Assembly (NCBI GenBank): GCA_964458275.1
Contig: CAYWIE010000005.1
Span: 8,037 to 72,036 of the forward strand
Length of the DNA: 64,000 bases
Source of the DNA: HGM04593 sp964458275
Lineage (GTDB): Bacteria > Bacteroidota > Bacteroidia > Bacteroidales > Bacteroidaceae
Direction of reading: 5' to 3'
A program made the position numbers and the translations under genes. The number at the start of each line of letters is the position of its first letter. The first letter of the stretch is position 1. The notes beneath the pieces are model-generated. The model was given only the letters and a program-made list of their open reading frames with translations. It did no database searches and was not told the origin of the DNA. Below are positions 18,295 through 27,098 of this stretch, one piece after another.

Positions 18295-19596
18295 ATGAAA
18301 GAGAATTCCACCGCAAAAAGCATTAGATATCTGATACCGTTCATACTTGTTACAAGCTGCTTCGCCCTCTGGGGCTTTGCCAACGACATCACAAATCCTA
18401 TGGTCAAGGCGTTTTCAAAGATATTCAGGATGAGTGTTACCGACGGGGCACTTGTGCAGGTGGCATTCTATGGCGGCTATTTTGTGATGGCACTGCCTGC
18501 AGCGCTCTTCATTCGCCGGTATTCCTACAAGGCGGGAATAATGATGGGGCTTGCTCTGTATGCCATCGGTTCCCTGCTGTTTCTGCCGGCAAAGGAGACC
18601 GGGAGCTATTACCCCTTCTTGCTGGCATATTTCATACTGACTTGCGGACTGTCGTTCCTTGAGACCGGTTGCAATCCCTATATCCTCTCTTTGGGCGACG
18701 AGAAGAGCGCCACGCGTCGTCTCAACCTTGCCCAATCGTTCAATCCGATAGGTTCGTTGCTGGGCATGTTCGTAGCCATGAACTTCATACAGAATAGACT
18801 AAACCCGATGAGCACAGAGGAACGCGCCACGCTTGGAGAGAGCGAATTTACAGCACTCCGCGATGCCGACCTGTCGATACTGATAGGACCTTACCTGATT
18901 TTGGGCGTGGTCATTCTGGCTATATTCCTGCTCTTCGCTTTTACCAAAATGCCGAAAGAAGGCTGTTCGCAGGAGAGTCTGAACTTTTCGCAAAGCATAA
19001 AGCGGTTGGCTTCGATGAGAAACTACCGCAACGGTGTTGTCGCGCAATTCTTCTATGTTGGAGCACAGATAATGTGCTGGACATTCATCATACAGTATGG
19101 CACACAACTTTTCACCTCGCAAGGGATGGAGGAGCAGAAGGCAGAGGTGCTTTCACAAGGCTACAACATTGTAGCAATGCTCATATTCTGTTGCAACCGC
19201 TTCATCTGCACCTATCTGCTGCGATTCATTGACCCCGCCAGATTGCTGGCTCTGTTTTCGATTGCTGCCTGCTGCTTTACCGTCGGCGCGATAGCATTGC
19301 AGAATATTTACGGGCTCTACTCCCTCGTAGCAATTTCGGGCTGCATGTCTCTTATGTTCCCCACCATTTACGGCATTGCGCTTGGCGGTGTGGGCGAAGA
19401 GGCGAAGTTGGGCGCCGCAGGACTTATAATGGCAATTCTCGGAGGTTCGGTATTGCCTCCCGTCCAAGCCATGATTATAGATATGGGAGAAGTATGGGGG
19501 ATGCCGGCTGTGAATATCTCGTTTGTTCTTCCGCTCATAAGTTTTGTGGTGATATTCATCTATGCACGAAGCATTCGAAGCAATGCATGTTCATAA
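18295..19596 (+). CDS. sugar MFS permease (FucP/GluP-like)
   Basis: The frame is open upstream, but the ATG at 18295 starts the recognisable protein (433 residues). CFALWGFANDITNPMVKAFSKIF in the first helix is the signature of the fucose/glucose-galactose permease branch of MFS. About 12 hydrophobic segments follow, with FLETGCNPYILSLG in helix 5, NLAQSFNPIGSLLG next and the central loop around residue 220. It is predicted to import a sugar by proton symport at the inner membrane; the exact sugar is unclear. A -7 box TATCTTCG is at 18247-18254. It stands alone, and its 3' end shares a bidirectional terminator with the acyl-CoA ligase gene. Confidence 0.88.
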   Translation: MKENSTAKSIRYLIPFILVTSCFALWGFANDITNPMVKAFSKIFRMSVTDGALVQVAFYGGYFVMALPAALFIRRYSYKAGIMMGLALYAIGSLLFLPAKETGSYYPFLLAYFILTCGLSFLETGCNPYILSLGDEKSATRRLNLAQSFNPIGSLLGMFVAMNFIQNRLNPMSTEERATLGESEFTALRDADLSILIGPYLILGVVILAIFLLFAFTKMPKEGCSQESLNFSQSIKRLASMRNYRNGVVAQFFYVGAQIMCWTFIIQYGTQLFTSQGMEEQKAEVLSQGYNIVAMLIFCCNRFICTYLLRFIDPARLLALFSIAACCFTVGAIALQNIYGLYSLVAISGCMSLMFPTIYGIALGGVGEEAKLGAAGLIMAILGGSVLPPVQAMIIDMGEVWGMPAVNISFVLPLISFVVIFIYARSIRSNACS

Positions 19597-19597
19597 A

Positions 19598-19641
19598 AGC
19601 ATAAAAAAAGCACTTCCACGCGGAAGTGCTTTTTTTATGCT
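19598..19641. terminator. bidirectional terminator between MFS permease and acyl-CoA ligase
   Basis: A perfect 20-base stem (19598-19617 with 19622-19641) around a 4-base loop has A-rich and T-rich arms, so it works for both converging genes. Confidence 0.9.
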
Positions 19642-19654
19642 GAATGAAACGTCA

Positions 19655-21286
19655 TCAGCAATATTTGAATCTCTTGATACTGCCTTTCGGAGTCTTTGCA
19701 AAAGGTTCTTCGCATAATTCGTATCCCGATATTTGAGAGAATGCGGGCAAGGATGCATTGAGTACAACAATATTCTCATCCATAATCCTCTTCACATCCT
19801 CTGCTGCAACGTTGTCGGCTGACAGCTGGTCGGCATTGGGAACAATGAGTGCCACAAACTTTTCGCCACGCTGCACAATCAACGACTCGGCAACATAAGG
19901 AAGCACATTGAGCTTAACCTCAATCTCCTCAGGATATACATTCTCGCCATTGCTGCCAAGCAACAGGCTCTTGTTGCGTCCAACGAGGAAAAGGCTGTTC
20001 TCTTCGTCAATTGTTCCGAGGTCGCCTGTGCGGAACCATCCGTCTTCGGTAAATACCTCTTTGTCTGCTGCCGGATTCTTGTAATATCCGATAAAGGTAT
20101 TGCTACCCTTTACAAGAACCTCACCTACAATGTTACGGGGATCGGGAGACTCTATCTTCAACTGCATGCAATCGACAAGAATACCGCAAGACTTCAGTTT
20201 GTAACGTCCCAAGCGTCCCAATGTGATGGTAGGCGCACACTCTGTCATGCCGTATCCGGTTACAAGAGGAAGGTTGAGCTTCTCGACAAGCATCTTCTCC
20301 AACTTTTCGGGGAGAGCTGCACCGCCGGTTACCATAACCTCCACCTTTCTGCCAACGTACTTCATCACTTTCTCGCGCAGGATTGCATAAAATTCAGCAC
20401 TCTCCTTTTCTATTGTGCCGGCATTTTCCGCAAGTATCTCGGCAGAGGTATACTCAATCATCTTCTTGAGCACCAGAGGCACCATCATAATTACAGAGGG
20501 AGCAACCTCTTGCAGGGCATCTTTCAATATTGAAGGCGCGGGGGGGAGACACAGTACGGTAAGATGCATACCCAAGCTGAGACATGCTGTCATATCGAAC
20601 AACATTCCGAAAATGTGCGCGAAAGGCAGTATGCTCAAATATCTGTCGCCTTTTCTGTAAGGGTAAATCTTGGGGATAAGGTCGACATTGCTGCTGATGT
20701 TGCGGACTGTCAGCATTACACCCTTAGGAGTGCCGGTCGAACCTGAAGTATAGTTGATGCAGCACAATTCATCCATGCCGCGACGCTGATAGCATACAGA
20801 ATCGGCATTCCATCCCTGAGGATGAGCCTCGGCAAACAGCTTGTCTGCCTGCATATAAATATCTGCAAAATTGCCACGGCTTGCCAACAGAGTCATATCA
20901 GTCATGTCAATCACGGCTACAAGCTGCTGCATCTCCTCGAAATTCATTCCATCGAATATTCTCTTTTCTGTAAAAAGAATCTTTGTGTCCGAATGGTTGA
21001 CCATCAACTGTGTGTCGGCAGGCGTGAAGCCGTTAAATATCTGACAAGAGACGTAACCGCCCGATGTTACAGCCATGAATGTAGTCGCCCAATTGCTGCT
21101 GCTTTTTGCATTGAGCGATATTTTATCACCACATTTCAGACCGGCCGCCTTCCAAACGAGATGCATCTTTTCGATTCGGGCTGCAAGCTCTCCATAAGTG
21201 ATTGCATCGTTGCGATAATCGTTAAGCGCCGGCATATTCCAGCAACTTTTGACTGACTCTTCAAATGTTTCTATAAAGTACTGCAT
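19655..21286 (-). CDS. AMP-dependent acyl-CoA ligase (long-chain fatty acid type)
   Basis: This 543-residue protein belongs to the ANL superfamily: it activates a carboxylic acid with ATP and joins it to CoA. Core motifs are YTSGSTGTPKGVMLT (P-loop-like), VTGYGMTECAPT, GWFRTGDLGTID and the C-terminal hinge plus KTPKGSIKRFKY with the catalytic lysine near the end. Length and motifs fit bacterial long-chain acyl-CoA synthetases, though the substrate is not proven. No signal peptide. A minus-strand -7 box TATCTTTG (21338-21331) lies 45 bases upstream. Flanked by its own terminator; probably monocistronic. Confidence 0.88.
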   Translation of the reverse strand: MQYFIETFEESVKSCWNMPALNDYRNDAITYGELAARIEKMHLVWKAAGLKCGDKISLNAKSSSNWATTFMAVTSGGYVSCQIFNGFTPADTQLMVNHSDTKILFTEKRIFDGMNFEEMQQLVAVIDMTDMTLLASRGNFADIYMQADKLFAEAHPQGWNADSVCYQRRGMDELCCINYTSGSTGTPKGVMLTVRNISSNVDLIPKIYPYRKGDRYLSILPFAHIFGMLFDMTACLSLGMHLTVLCLPPAPSILKDALQEVAPSVIMMVPLVLKKMIEYTSAEILAENAGTIEKESAEFYAILREKVMKYVGRKVEVMVTGGAALPEKLEKMLVEKLNLPLVTGYGMTECAPTITLGRLGRYKLKSCGILVDCMQLKIESPDPRNIVGEVLVKGSNTFIGYYKNPAADKEVFTEDGWFRTGDLGTIDEENSLFLVGRNKSLLLGSNGENVYPEEIEVKLNVLPYVAESLIVQRGEKFVALIVPNADQLSADNVAAEDVKRIMDENIVVLNASLPAFSQISGYELCEEPFAKTPKGSIKRFKYC

Positions 21287-21484
21287 AATACTATTTATTT
21301 GGATTTCGCATTGTTTAATAAATTACGTTGCAAAGATATTTCATAGAATCCAATCAATTGCACAAATTTCGGAAAACTGTGCAATATGGTGGTAAAAATG
21401 TTATATATGTGGTAATTTTTGGTATTTTGGGGTAAAATTTTTGTTATTTTTATCACCAACAAGACATCATGGCGCATCAAGAAG
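21287..21484. other. AT-rich intergenic region between acyl-CoA ligase and groEL terminator
   Basis: It contains the ligase -7 box and, at about 21385-21455, several irregular GGTAAAAAT / GGTAATTTTT / GGTAAAATTTTT strings. No gene is recognised. The short strings are too degenerate to call a defined repeat. Confidence 0.4.
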
Positions 21485-21527
21485 CACAAAAAGCCCGAAT
21501 CGCGTAATGCGATTCGGGCTTTTTGTG
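21485..21527 (-). terminator. terminator of the groES-groEL operon
   Basis: A perfect 19-base stem (21485-21503 with 21509-21527) including AAAAAGCCCGAATCGC lies 11 bases past the groEL stop. On the minus strand its distal arm ends in TTTTTGTG. Confidence 0.9.
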
Positions 21528-21538
21528 GTAATAATATA

Positions 21539-23176
21539 TTACATCATGCCACCCATTCCGCCCATTCCGGGAGCACCCATAGGCATAGCGGGCTTCTCTT
21601 CTTTCTTCTCAACAATCACACATTCTGTGGTGAGGAACATACCTGCGATAGAAGCAGCGTTCTCAAGTGCCACGCGGGTAACCTTAGCGGGGTCCACCAC
21701 ACCAGCTGCAAGAAGATTTTCATATCTGTCGGCACGGGCATTGTAACCGAAGTCGCCCTCGCCTTCGCGTACCTTCTGTACAACCACAGCACCCTCTTTG
21801 CCTGCATTGGCTACAATCTGACGAAGAGGCTCTTCGATTGCACGCTTAACAATTTCGATACCGGTCTTCTCGTCGGCATTGACAGCCTCAAGACCTTCGA
21901 GAGCATCGATTGCGCGAACATATGTTACACCGCCGCCGGGAACTATACCCTCTTCTATGGCAGCACGTGTAGCGCAAAGTGCATCGTCAACGCGGTCTTT
22001 CTTCTCCTTCATCTCAACCTCTGAAGCTGCACCTACATAGAGAACAGCAACACCGCCTGAAAGCTTTGCAAGACGCTCCTGAAGCTTCTCCTTATCATAG
22101 TCAGACTTGGTTGTCTCTATCTGAGACTTGATATGAGCGATACGTGTGTCGATAGCGTTCTTGTCGCCGTTACCGTCTACGATTGTAGTAACCTCTTTGC
22201 TTACCGTGATTTTGCCGCAAGAGCCGAGCATTTCGAGAGTAGCCTGCTCAAGTTTGATGCCCTTCTCTTCTGATACCACAATACCGCCTGTGAGAATCGC
22301 AATATCTTCGAGAAGTTCCTTGCGACGGTCGCCGAATCCGGGAGCCTTCACTGCACATATCTTCAACTGTGAGCGCAGACGGTTAACAACCAATGTTGTA
22401 AGAGCCTCGCTGTCTACATCCTCAGCAATGATAAGGAGAGGACGGCCTGTCTGAACGGCTGCTTCGAGAATGGGAAGCATATCCTTGAGGTTTGAAATCT
22501 TCTTGTCGTAGATAAGAACGAAAGGATTCTCCATTTCGCACTCCATCTTCTCTGTATCTGTTACGAAATAAGCAGAAAGGTAACCGCGGTCGAACTGCAT
22601 ACCCTCTACAACACCGATTGTCGTATCGCGGCTCTTAGCCTCCTCGATGGTGATTACACCATTCTTTGAGACCTTGCGCATAGCATCTGCAATGAGCTTG
22701 CCAATTTCGCTGTCATTGTTTGCTGAGATAGTTGCAACCTGCTCGATTTTCTCATAGTCGGCACCTACATCCTCGCTCTGCTCCTTGATAGAAGAAACAA
22801 TCTTGCCAACTGCCTTGTCGATACCGCGCTTGAGGTCCATAGGATTTGCACCTGCTGTAACGTTGCGGAGTCCTTCGCTGATGATTGCCTGCGCAAGCAC
22901 TGTTGCTGTTGTTGTACCGTCACCTGCATCGTCGCCGGTTTTTGATGCAACAGCCTTAACGAGCTGTGCTCCGGTATTCATATATGCATCGTCGAGTTCA
23001 ATCTCCTTTGCCACGGTTACACCGTCTTTTGTAATCTGAGGTGCACCGAACTTTTTCTCGATAATCACGTTGCGGCCTTTGGGACCGAGTGTTACCTTTA
23101 CGGCATTTGCCAATTCATCGACACCCTTCTTCAACTGGTCGCGGGCGTCCATATTAAATAAGATTTCTTTTGCCAT
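21539..23176 (-). CDS. groL: chaperonin GroEL (Hsp60)
   Basis: The 545-residue ATP-driven folding chaperone forms the double ring that works with GroES. Landmarks are LGPKGRNVIIEKKFGAPQ near the N-terminus, DGVTVAKEI, GDGTTTATVLA (ATP site), the apical domain AEDVDSEALTTLVVNRLR and KAPGFGDRR, GIVPGGGVTYVRA, and the flexible GGM-rich tail (MGAPGMGGMGGMM). It is 21 bases downstream of groES. Confidence 0.99.
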   Translation of the reverse strand: MAKEILFNMDARDQLKKGVDELANAVKVTLGPKGRNVIIEKKFGAPQITKDGVTVAKEIELDDAYMNTGAQLVKAVASKTGDDAGDGTTTATVLAQAIISEGLRNVTAGANPMDLKRGIDKAVGKIVSSIKEQSEDVGADYEKIEQVATISANNDSEIGKLIADAMRKVSKNGVITIEEAKSRDTTIGVVEGMQFDRGYLSAYFVTDTEKMECEMENPFVLIYDKKISNLKDMLPILEAAVQTGRPLLIIAEDVDSEALTTLVVNRLRSQLKICAVKAPGFGDRRKELLEDIAILTGGIVVSEEKGIKLEQATLEMLGSCGKITVSKEVTTIVDGNGDKNAIDTRIAHIKSQIETTKSDYDKEKLQERLAKLSGGVAVLYVGAASEVEMKEKKDRVDDALCATRAAIEEGIVPGGGVTYVRAIDALEGLEAVNADEKTGIEIVKRAIEEPLRQIVANAGKEGAVVVQKVREGEGDFGYNARADRYENLLAAGVVDPAKVTRVALENAASIAGMFLTTECVIVEKKEEKPAMPMGAPGMGGMGGMM

Positions 23177-23197
23177 GATTCAAATTATCTATTGATA

Positions 23198-23470
23198 TTA
23201 TCCTAATATTGCCAATACGTCGCTCTGACGCATAATCAAATATTTAACACCGTCAAGTTCCAACTCTGTTCCTGCATATTTGCCATAGAGAACATTATCG
23301 CCGGGTTTTACAACCATCTCTTCGTCTTTTGTGCCGTTGCCTGTTGCAACTACTTCACCCTGAAGAGGTTTCTCTTTTGCTGTGTCGGGGATGATGATAC
23401 CACCGATTGTCTTTTCCTCTGCTGCCTTGGGCAAGATGAGGACTCTGTCTGCTAAAGGTTTGATATTCAT
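23198..23470 (-). CDS. groS: co-chaperonin GroES
   Basis: The 90-residue lid of the GroEL chamber: NIKPLADRVLILP, KTIGGIIIPDTAKEKP (mobile loop with the IIIP GroEL contact) and GDNVLYGKYAGTELELDGV. It is first in the groES-groEL operon. I find no CIRCE inverted repeat (TTAGCACTC-N9-GAGTGCTAA) upstream, so HrcA control is unlikely by this evidence. Confidence 0.98.
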   Translation of the reverse strand: MNIKPLADRVLILPKAAEEKTIGGIIIPDTAKEKPLQGEVVATGNGTKDEEMVVKPGDNVLYGKYAGTELELDGVKYLIMRQSDVLAILG

Positions 23471-23657
23471 AATTATAAAATTATTTTGTTATTATATTTC
23501 TTTATTTATATAGTCATTGTTGCGTGTTTCATCACATTATTATTGTAACGAAAAGCGTGCCAAAATGTTTGTAACACTGAAAAAGCTGCAAAATAAGACA
23601 ATGTTGCAAACTTCACATGACATATTGCGCCAAAATGGCAGTCCGTCATATGAAAAA

Positions 23658-23696
23658 CAATGCAGAAGGCTGCGTTATGCGCAGCCTTCTGCATTG
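23658..23696 (-). terminator. terminator of the SPOR lipoprotein gene
   Basis: A perfect 17-base stem (23658-23674 with 23680-23696), followed on the minus strand by TTTTT, lies 22 bases past the stop at 23719. Confidence 0.88.
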
Positions 23697-23718
23697 CAAA
23701 ACTATATTTGCGCAAAGA

Positions 23719-24210
23719 TTACTTGTTGTAGAGCAACCATGCTTTCTGGAAATCAGCATCGCCGGGATGATTTGCCTTGAACGCTTCGCGAGCATCAGCA
23801 GCCTGCTGCTTGTCGTCATAAGAAGCGCACACTACGCGGTACAAGCCGGTTGTGGGATTCTGAACTACAAGCGCCTTGTATCCCTCGCCAACAAGTTTCT
23901 GACGGAGAGCATCGGCATTTGTCTTTGAAGAGAAACTGCCGCATACTACGCTGAACGCTTTCAATGAACCAGCCGCACCTGTTGCAAGTACAACTTTCTC
24001 AGAGCGGTAAGTTGCATCGGCTTTGGGTGTTGTGCTGCTTGTAACCGGAGCAATCTCAATAGGATCTGAAGCCTGTGATTCACCCTGAACGAGTTCCTGC
24101 TGCTTTGCCTGGTCGTAAGCAGTCTTGTAAGCACTCTCTTTCTTGGATTTACATGAGCTGAATGCAAACAGCATGCAAACGCCAAGTCCTAATACAAAAA
24201 ACTTTTTCAT
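23719..24210 (-). CDS. SPOR domain lipoprotein
   Basis: Start chosen at the ATG at 24210 because MKKFFVLGLGVCMLFAFSSC is a standard lipoprotein signal (Cys20); this gives 163 residues. A linker rich in Ser/Thr/Pro follows, then a SPOR domain over the last 80 residues (LKAFSVVCGSFSSKTNADALRQ ... GLYRVVCASYDDKQQAADAR). SPOR domains bind denuded peptidoglycan strands at division sites and septa. The protein therefore probably sits in the periplasm, tethered to a membrane, and associates with the cell wall. A minus-strand -7-like box TATTTTTG is at 24257-24250. Confidence 0.85.
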   Translation of the reverse strand: MKKFFVLGLGVCMLFAFSSCKSKKESAYKTAYDQAKQQELVQGESQASDPIEIAPVTSSTTPKADATYRSEKVVLATGAAGSLKAFSVVCGSFSSKTNADALRQKLVGEGYKALVVQNPTTGLYRVVCASYDDKQQAADAREAFKANHPGDADFQKAWLLYNK

Positions 24211-24371
24211 CTTATCTATTTTAAATTGTTTGATTATCGGTTTATTTTGCAAAAATAGTCATAAACATCAATTTTTCCCAAGAGATTGTGAAACTTTTTT
24301 TGTCAGGATTGGAAAGCTGCTTGATTTTTATTGGAAAATATTTCTATATTTGAGGTGAACCTCGAATATGA

Positions 24372-24438
24372 CTTGCACTCGCTGTGAAAAATATTCAAGT
24401 AAACTTGATATTTCTCGCTCGTTTGTTATTATATTTGC
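24372..24438 (+). repeat. palindrome-promoter cassette upstream of the M64 peptidase
   Basis: The left flank CTTGCACTCGCTGT (24372-24385) is followed by an AT-rich near-palindrome (about 24389-24413, AAATATTCAAGT / AACTTGATATTT, one bulged base), then CTCGCTCG and a -7 box TATATTTG at 24430-24437. CTTG at 24404-24407, inside the palindrome, is the best -33 candidate (22-base spacing). Related cassettes lie at 34.4-34.75 kb and 55.6 kb. Confidence 0.6.
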
Positions 24439-24469
24439 ATAATTATAACACATGCAAACAGTTTGAATT

Positions 24470-25825
24470 ATGAGAAAAGTATATTTTATTTTTACATTTG
24501 CCCTGCTGACATTCACCGGATGTGCCACACAGACAAAGCAAGGCGACTCACCGAAGGATTCATGCATTATTAAAGAGGTAAAGGATTTCGAGGTAGATTA
24601 TGACAAATATTTTACCGGAAACACATTGCGTTTCGATTTCCAACATTACGGGAACTGCGACACAGAAAATTACTCATTCGACGGAATGAAGCACGAAGGA
24701 GAGTGGGCCGGCTCACACAAGAGCCTGATAAACCCGTTCGGATACGGCGAACAGCTTTTCCGTATCGTCGACACTGAGGAGCAAAAGGTCATTTATCAGA
24801 ATGGCTACTGTACTCTTTTCAATGAGTGGCAGACCACAGCCGAAGCTCAGAAAACCTCACGTTCCTACCCCGAAAGCTTGATATTCCCCTGCCCCAAAAA
24901 GAACTTTACGGTTGAAATTTATGCACGCAACAAGAAGAGCAAGCTTTTCGAAAAGAAATACTCTTACGATGCCGACATAAACGACTACAACATAAAGCCA
25001 TACAAGGCTGAGTATGAGGCACAGGATATACATATCGGTGGCAGCATCGAGCACAGCCTCGACATAGTGCTGTTGCCCGACGGATTTACTGCTGAGGAAA
25101 AAGAGAAATTCGCAGAAGCATGCAATGCTTGGCGCGATGCACTGTTCGCTTATGAGCCTTTCGCTTCGGAAAAGCAACGCATCAACATCCGCTCCGTATG
25201 GGCACCTTCGAAAGAATCGGGGATAAGCATTCCCGGTAAAGGCGAATGGAAAGAGACACTCCTCGATTGCCGATTCTACACATTCGGCAGTGAACGTTAC
25301 CAGATGACAGGCGAATTCCAAAAGGTAAGAGACGTTGCAGCCTCTGCACCTTACGAAGCAATATTCATACTCACAAACAGCGACAAATACGGTGGCGGCG
25401 GCATCTACAACTACTATGGACTCGGCTCGGCAGGAAAGACCGGCCGCACAGGCGAGGTGTATGTACATGAGTTCGGGCACAGTCTTATGGGATTGGGAGA
25501 CGAATATGTAGAGAAAGGCAACACCGTAAGTGCCCTCTACCCCGCCGACAAGGAACCGTGGGAAGCTAATCTAACCACATTTGTCGACTTCGACAAAAAA
25601 TGGAAAGGGATGATTGCAGAGGGTACGCCCTCGCCCACTCCCGTAAACGATTCGCTGTTGCAGCTGCCCGACACGCAGTGGCCCATAGGCACATACGAGG
25701 GAGGCGGCTACCTCGAAAAAGGCATATACCGTCCGTGGCCCAAATGTATGATGAACCAGCTTTACAACTTCTGCCCCGTCTGCCAATCGGCTATAAAGAA
25801 ATATCTCGACTACATCTGCAAATAG
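24470..25825 (+). CDS. M64 (IgA protease-like) zinc metallopeptidase lipoprotein
   Basis: The 451-residue protein starts with a lipoprotein signal (FALLTFTGC, Cys18). The N-terminal half is a beta-rich module. The catalytic half begins near residue 200 (DIVLLPDGFTAEEKEKF) and carries the M64 zinc signature HEFGHSLMGLGDEY (333-346), with Glu334 as catalytic base. The C-terminal region has four cysteines, including CMMNQLYNFCPVC. The family was named after IgA-cleaving enzymes of gut clostridia; most Bacteroidales members have unknown substrates, so an IgA role should not be assumed. Expression probably starts from the palindrome-promoter cassette just upstream. The next gene begins 26 bases after the stop. 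Confidence 0.92.
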   Translation: MRKVYFIFTFALLTFTGCATQTKQGDSPKDSCIIKEVKDFEVDYDKYFTGNTLRFDFQHYGNCDTENYSFDGMKHEGEWAGSHKSLINPFGYGEQLFRIVDTEEQKVIYQNGYCTLFNEWQTTAEAQKTSRSYPESLIFPCPKKNFTVEIYARNKKSKLFEKKYSYDADINDYNIKPYKAEYEAQDIHIGGSIEHSLDIVLLPDGFTAEEKEKFAEACNAWRDALFAYEPFASEKQRINIRSVWAPSKESGISIPGKGEWKETLLDCRFYTFGSERYQMTGEFQKVRDVAASAPYEAIFILTNSDKYGGGGIYNYYGLGSAGKTGRTGEVYVHEFGHSLMGLGDEYVEKGNTVSALYPADKEPWEANLTTFVDFDKKWKGMIAEGTPSPTPVNDSLLQLPDTQWPIGTYEGGGYLEKGIYRPWPKCMMNQLYNFCPVCQSAIKKYLDYICK

Positions 25826-25851
25826 ACAGGCAACTTTAAGAAGCTGTTCAA

Positions 25852-27024
25852 ATGAGACTGCACATCTTCAATCCGCACACCGACCTTGCTCTTGCAAACA
25901 ACCGCGAGAATTATATGCCGTCGGCAAATGTACGCCGCATGGTGCGCGAACTGGAGATGTTGCCCATGTGGTTTGCCGACAAGGGAGACTGCATACTTGT
26001 ATCCGCTCCGGTTGACAGGACATTCGAAGAGAAAATAGAAAAGCTTTTCGGCATAAATGTAAACTTCACCGACGAGAGCAAAATCACAGAACAGAACTTT
26101 GAGAGCATCGAGCCGTGGGGTTGGGACCCGTCTCTGAGACGGCATTTGCAGAACATAGGCATCGGCAAGGAACTTTTGCCCACAAACGAGCAACTGAGCA
26201 AATACCGCTCACTGTCGGGGCGCGACAAGGATGTAGAGTTGCTGAACGCCATTGCCGACGACGGAGAACTGTTCCAAGCCTCAATAATAGACCGCATAGA
26301 AGATTGCCGCACTTATGCCGCGTCAACCCCCCGTTGCGTATTCAAAGCCCCTTGGTCGGGCAGCGGCAAAGGGCTCAGATGGTGCTTCGGGCAGTACGAT
26401 GACAAAAGCGACGGCTGGTGCAAAGGGGTTATCGAGGAACAAGGTTTTCTTGTAGCCAACCCTATATATGAAAAGGTACTCGATTTTGCCTTTGAATATT
26501 ACAGCGACGGAAAAGGAAATACCAAATTCATAGGTTACTCTCTCTTTGAGACAAACAGCAGAGGAGCCTATCGTGGCAATATATTGCAGAGCCCCGACAA
26601 ACAACGCGCAACCTTATCAAAATATATACCCACAGAGGCCATTGACCGCACAAGAGAAATTGTCGGAAAGCAGTTGGCACGTATTTACGGCAGCTACCGG
26701 GGATTCTTGGGAGTAGACATGATGGTGTGCAAAAAAGGAGAGAAACACCTCATTCACCCTTGCGTAGAGGTCAATATGCGAATGAACATGGGAGTATTCT
26801 CGGTGATTTTCGCCGAACGCTATCTATCTGAGAAGAGCAGTGCTGCATTTATGATAGAGTATTGCAACAAAGAGGGCGACACCCATCGCAAGATGAATAT
26901 GCTCGAAAAGGAGAATCCTCTACGCATAGAATCCGGGAGAATTGAATCCGGAATAATACCCCTCATCCCTATAAATCCATCCAACAGCTACACTGCGTAT
27001 ATATGGGCACGGAAACAGTTCTGA
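25852..27024 (+). CDS. conserved hypothetical protein with ATP-grasp-like fold
   Basis: This 390-residue protein has no signal peptide. It starts with MRLHIFNPHTDLALANN, as in a Bacteroidetes family of unknown function. The middle has FKAPWSGSGKGLRWCFG (about 160-176), like the lysine plus glycine-rich loop of ATP-grasp enzymes, followed by EEQGFLVANPIYEK and DFAFEYYSDGKGN. Near the end, GFLGVDMMV and HPCVEVNMRMNMG match the acidic/Asn metal-binding strand of that fold. I infer an ATP-dependent carboxylate ligase-type enzyme; the substrate is unknown. It lies 26 bases after the M64 peptidase gene and overlaps a copy of the AAGAAGCTGTTCAAA motif at its ATG, so translation may depend on that leader. 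Confidence 0.65.
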   Translation: MRLHIFNPHTDLALANNRENYMPSANVRRMVRELEMLPMWFADKGDCILVSAPVDRTFEEKIEKLFGINVNFTDESKITEQNFESIEPWGWDPSLRRHLQNIGIGKELLPTNEQLSKYRSLSGRDKDVELLNAIADDGELFQASIIDRIEDCRTYAASTPRCVFKAPWSGSGKGLRWCFGQYDDKSDGWCKGVIEEQGFLVANPIYEKVLDFAFEYYSDGKGNTKFIGYSLFETNSRGAYRGNILQSPDKQRATLSKYIPTEAIDRTREIVGKQLARIYGSYRGFLGVDMMVCKKGEKHLIHPCVEVNMRMNMGVFSVIFAERYLSEKSSAAFMIEYCNKEGDTHRKMNMLEKENPLRIESGRIESGIIPLIPINPSNSYTAYIWARKQF

Positions 27025-27027
27025 CTC

Positions 27028-27078
27028 CTGCATAAAAAGTTTGCGCCACGGACCCCGTGGCGCAAACTTTTTATGCAG
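27028..27078. terminator. bidirectional terminator
   Basis: A perfect 24-base stem (27028-27051 with 27055-27078) has a 3-base loop. It starts 4 bases after the stop at 27024 and faces the 3' end of the outer-membrane protein gene. Confidence 0.9.
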
Positions 27079-27098
27079 ATTGTTACAATTCATTGAGT

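Noticed and set aside
24470..25825. True IgA protease
   Set aside because: The M64 zinc motif is present, but family membership alone does not show IgA as substrate.
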